Assembly (NCBI RefSeq): GCF_001969385.1
Contig: NZ_CP014796.1
Location: 434,001 to 498,000, forward strand
Source of the DNA: Salipiger profundus
GTDB lineage: Bacteria > Pseudomonadota > Alphaproteobacteria > Rhodobacterales > Rhodobacteraceae
DNA: 64,000 bases
Reading direction: 5' to 3'
Positions 62,169 through 64,000 of this stretch are shown in pieces. The notes beneath the pieces are model-generated. The model saw only the letters and a list, made by a program, of their open reading frames with translations, was not told where the DNA came from and did not search any database. Position 1 is the first letter of the stretch. Each line of letters begins with the position of its first letter. The position numbers and the translations under genes are program-made.

Positions 62169-63560
62169 ATGTCCAAGACGACACTGTCTCGCCGTGGGCT
62201 GCTGCGCACCGGTGCGATCACCGGCGCCGGCCTGGCGCTGCCGACGATCTTCACCGCCTCGTCTGCACGGGCCTTCACCAACGAGCCCACCGGCGGCTCG
62301 GTGACCCTGGGCTTCAACGTTCCGCAGACCGGCCCCTACGCCGACGAGGGCGCCGACGAGCTGCGCGCCTACGAGCTGGCCGTCGAGCATCTTAATGGCG
62401 GTGGCGACGGCGGCATGCTGAACACCTTCTCGTCGAAGGCGCTTGAGGGCAACGGCATCCTCGGCAAGAAGGTCGAATACGTCACCGGCGACACCCAGAC
62501 CAAGTCCGACGCGGCACGGGCCTCGGCCAAGTCGATGATCGAGAAGGACGGTGCGGTGATGATCACCGGCGGCTCGTCCTCGGGCGTCGCGGTCGCGGTG
62601 CAAGGCCTCTGCCAGGAGGCGGGCGTCATCTTCATGGCCGGCCTCACCCACTCGAACGACACCACCGGCAAGGACAAGAAGGCCAACGGCTTCCGCCACT
62701 TCTTCGATGCCTACATGTCCGGCGCGGCGCTGGCACCGGTGCTCGCCAAGCAATACGGCGAGGACCGCAAGGCCTACCACCTGACCGCCGACTACACCTG
62801 GGGCTGGACGCAGGAAGAGTCGATCAAGGCCGCCACCGAGGCGCTTGGCTGGGAGACGGTCGAGACCGTCAAGACCCCGCTCGCCCAGACCGACTTCTCG
62901 TCCTACATCGCGCCGGTGCTGAACTCGGGCGCCGACGTGCTGATCCTGAACCACTACGGCGGCAACATGGTGAACTCGCTCACCAACGCCGTGCAGTTCG
63001 GTCTTCGCGAGAAGCAGGTGAACGGCAGGAACTTCGAAATCGTGGTGCCGCTCTTCTCGCGCCTGATGGCACGCGGCGCGGGCGAGAACATCAAGGGCAT
63101 CCTCGGCTCGACCAACTGGCACTGGTCGCTGTCCGACGAGGGCTCGAAGGCCTTCGTGAAGTCCTTCGGCACCAAGTACGGCTTCCCGCCGAGCCAGGCC
63201 GCGCACACCTGCTACGTGCAGACCCTGCTCTACGCGGACGCCGTGCAGCGCGCGGGCTCCTTCGATCCCTGCGCCGTGGTCGAGGCGCTCGAGGGCGGCG
63301 ACAGCTCGCTTCCGGGCATCTCCTCGCCGGCCAACAAGGGCTACCTCTTCGACGGTCTCGGCAACGGCCAGACGCTTTACCGTTCCGCCGACCACCAGTG
63401 CTTCAAGGACGTGCTGGTCGTGCGCGGCAAGGAGAACCCGACCTCCGAGTTCGACCTTCTCGAGGTGGTCGAGGTCACCCCGGTCAGCCAGGTCTGGTAC
63501 GAGCCCGACCACCCGATGTTCGCGGGCGGCTCGCTCGGCTCCTGCAACCCGGGCGCCTGA
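62169..63560 (+). CDS. LIV-type ABC transporter substrate-binding protein
   Basis: A 463-residue periplasmic binding protein of the branched-chain amino acid/amide family. It has a twin-arginine-type signal (SRRGLLRTGAITGAGLALP, cut near ARA). The first strand (VTLGFNVPQTGPYADEG) and ITGGSSSGVAVAVQGL are the type I binding fold. It differs from UrtA and from classical LivK, so amino acid or urea is not certain; the divergent acyl-CoA-type regulator suggests a carboxylate or related compound. A hairpin follows before the permease gene. Confidence 0.87.
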   Translation: MSKTTLSRRGLLRTGAITGAGLALPTIFTASSARAFTNEPTGGSVTLGFNVPQTGPYADEGADELRAYELAVEHLNGGGDGGMLNTFSSKALEGNGILGKKVEYVTGDTQTKSDAARASAKSMIEKDGAVMITGGSSSGVAVAVQGLCQEAGVIFMAGLTHSNDTTGKDKKANGFRHFFDAYMSGAALAPVLAKQYGEDRKAYHLTADYTWGWTQEESIKAATEALGWETVETVKTPLAQTDFSSYIAPVLNSGADVLILNHYGGNMVNSLTNAVQFGLREKQVNGRNFEIVVPLFSRLMARGAGENIKGILGSTNWHWSLSDEGSKAFVKSFGTKYGFPPSQAAHTCYVQTLLYADAVQRAGSFDPCAVVEALEGGDSSLPGISSPANKGYLFDGLGNGQTLYRSADHQCFKDVLVVRGKENPTSEFDLLEVVEVTPVSQVWYEPDHPMFAGGSLGSCNPGA

Positions 63561-63574
63561 TCTTCAGGGCATAG

Positions 63575-63597
63575 GCGGCGCGCGACCCGCGCCGCCC
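63575..63597 (+). terminator. intercistronic hairpin after binding-protein gene
   Basis: GGCGGCGCG pairs with CGCGCCGCC, 15 bases after the stop. Such hairpins between a binding-protein gene and its permease gene usually stabilise the upstream mRNA or reduce read-through, giving excess binding protein. The end coordinate is approximate. Confidence 0.5.
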
Positions 63598-63668
63598 GTC
63601 ATCGCAGCGTTCCCGGCCCCATGCGCCGGGAACGCCCGCCCCTCCTTTGACCTCGAAGGCTTCGGCTC

Positions 63669-64000
63669 ATGGACGCAATCATCCTTCAAATCCTGAACGG
63701 GCTCGACAAGGGCTCGGCCTATGCGCTCATCGCGCTCGGGCTCACGCTCATCTTCGGCACGCTGGGGGTGGTGAACTTCGCCCATGGCGCCCTGTTCATG
63801 ATCGGCGCCTTCTGCGCCGTCACCCTCAACCGGCTGCTCAACCTGTCGCACCAGGTGGTCGACGAGACCCGCACCGACTTTCTCGGCAACCCGCTGAAGG
63901 TCGACGTGCCCTACGTGCAGGATCTCTTCGGAGAGAGCGCCGGCGCGGCGATCATCGACTGGTCGGTGCCGCTGGCAATCCTGTTCTCGATCCCGGTGAT
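63669..64000 (+). CDS. LIV-type ABC transporter permease (5' part)
   Basis: The first 110 codons of a LivH-family inner-membrane permease: DAIILQILNGLDKGSAYALI, then ALGLTLIFGTLGVVNFAHGALFMIGAF, the canonical LivH signature. It contains a loop insertion (about residues 60-95) before the next helix. Cut by the window edge. It follows the binding-protein gene in the same operon. Confidence 0.88.
   Translation, partial: MDAIILQILNGLDKGSAYALIALGLTLIFGTLGVVNFAHGALFMIGAFCAVTLNRLLNLSHQVVDETRTDFLGNPLKVDVPYVQDLFGESAGAAIIDWSVPLAILFSIPV

Noticed and set aside
62169..63560. Calling the binding protein UrtA (urea transporter) because a urease cluster is in the window
   Set aside because: The N-terminal and ligand-site segments do not look like UrtA, and the urease cluster is about 40 kb away.

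Overview
The window looks like chromosomal DNA from a high-GC alphaproteobacterium of the Rhodobacterales (roseobacter group). Supporting signs are a PutA without a DNA-binding domain paired with a divergent PutR, a GapR-type protein, a DUF1127 protein, ThyX, short Rhodobacteraceae-type proteins of unknown function, and a mosaic intergenic hairpin repeat that I recall from roseobacter genomes. I cannot assign a genus from sequence alone. There are no rRNA genes and no CRISPR array. Two tRNA genes are present.

Layout. 1-2.8 kb: the right end of an integrative element, with overlapping small phage-type genes and a tyrosine integrase that abuts tRNA-Leu(UAA). 3.0-14.9 kb: core metabolism and regulators (putR/putA, rhomboid protease, GFA protein, SuhB, class I aminotransferase, XRE regulator, SdhE, LdtR-like MarR regulator, DUF1194 protein, glyoxalase I, thyX). 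15-23.1 kb: a urease cluster transcribed leftward (ureD-A-x-B-x-x, ureC-x-x, ureE-F-G), interrupted by a diheme cytochrome c gene on the opposite strand. 23.3-26.6 kb: TrmO, a 2-dehydro-3-deoxygalactonokinase, a TauE/SafE exporter and an unrecognised barrel-like protein. 26.7-33.4 kb: a three-gene operon of two transglutaminase-like proteins and a circularly permuted ATP-grasp/alpha-E protein. 33.6-46.8 kb: a GAF-Fis regulator, then a periplasmic alcohol-oxidation cluster. The cluster holds ApbE, a NosR-like flavo-polyferredoxin, an aldehyde dehydrogenase, a MoxJ/XoxJ-like binding protein, a PedF-like cytochrome, a PQQ-system binding protein, a beta-propeller, a Sel1-like protein, a cytochrome c and a PedH/ExaF-type PQQ alcohol dehydrogenase. 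47.2-53.5 kb: tRNA-Thr, an iron-type ABC permease, a conserved hypothetical, GapR, a degenerate FadJ-like protein and a DksA-type zinc finger protein. 53.6-55.9 kb: a sulfide/persulfide detoxification operon. 55.9-61.9 kb: a FliM-like protein, a symporter-histidine kinase with a small membrane protein and a receiver-only regulator, and an XRE/short-chain-acyl-type regulator. 62.2-64 kb: the start of a LIV-type ABC transporter operon, cut by the window edge.

How the genes work together. The clearest system is alcohol oxidation. The PQQ dehydrogenase carries the extra Asp typical of lanthanide-dependent enzymes. It would pass electrons to one or both cytochromes, while the NAD-dependent aldehyde dehydrogenase would remove the aldehyde. 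A 10-bp palindrome, GACCWTGGTC, or a close derivative of it, lies upstream of most transcription starts in this cluster on both strands. I propose it as a shared operator; this is the most interesting regulatory signal I found. The NosR-like protein has a flavinylation-like motif and sits beside its probable FMN transferase, but no nitrous-oxide reductase gene is present, so it probably serves another electron-transfer route. The urease cluster carries several unexplained small genes. The FadJ-like protein has lost two residues that are normally catalytic.
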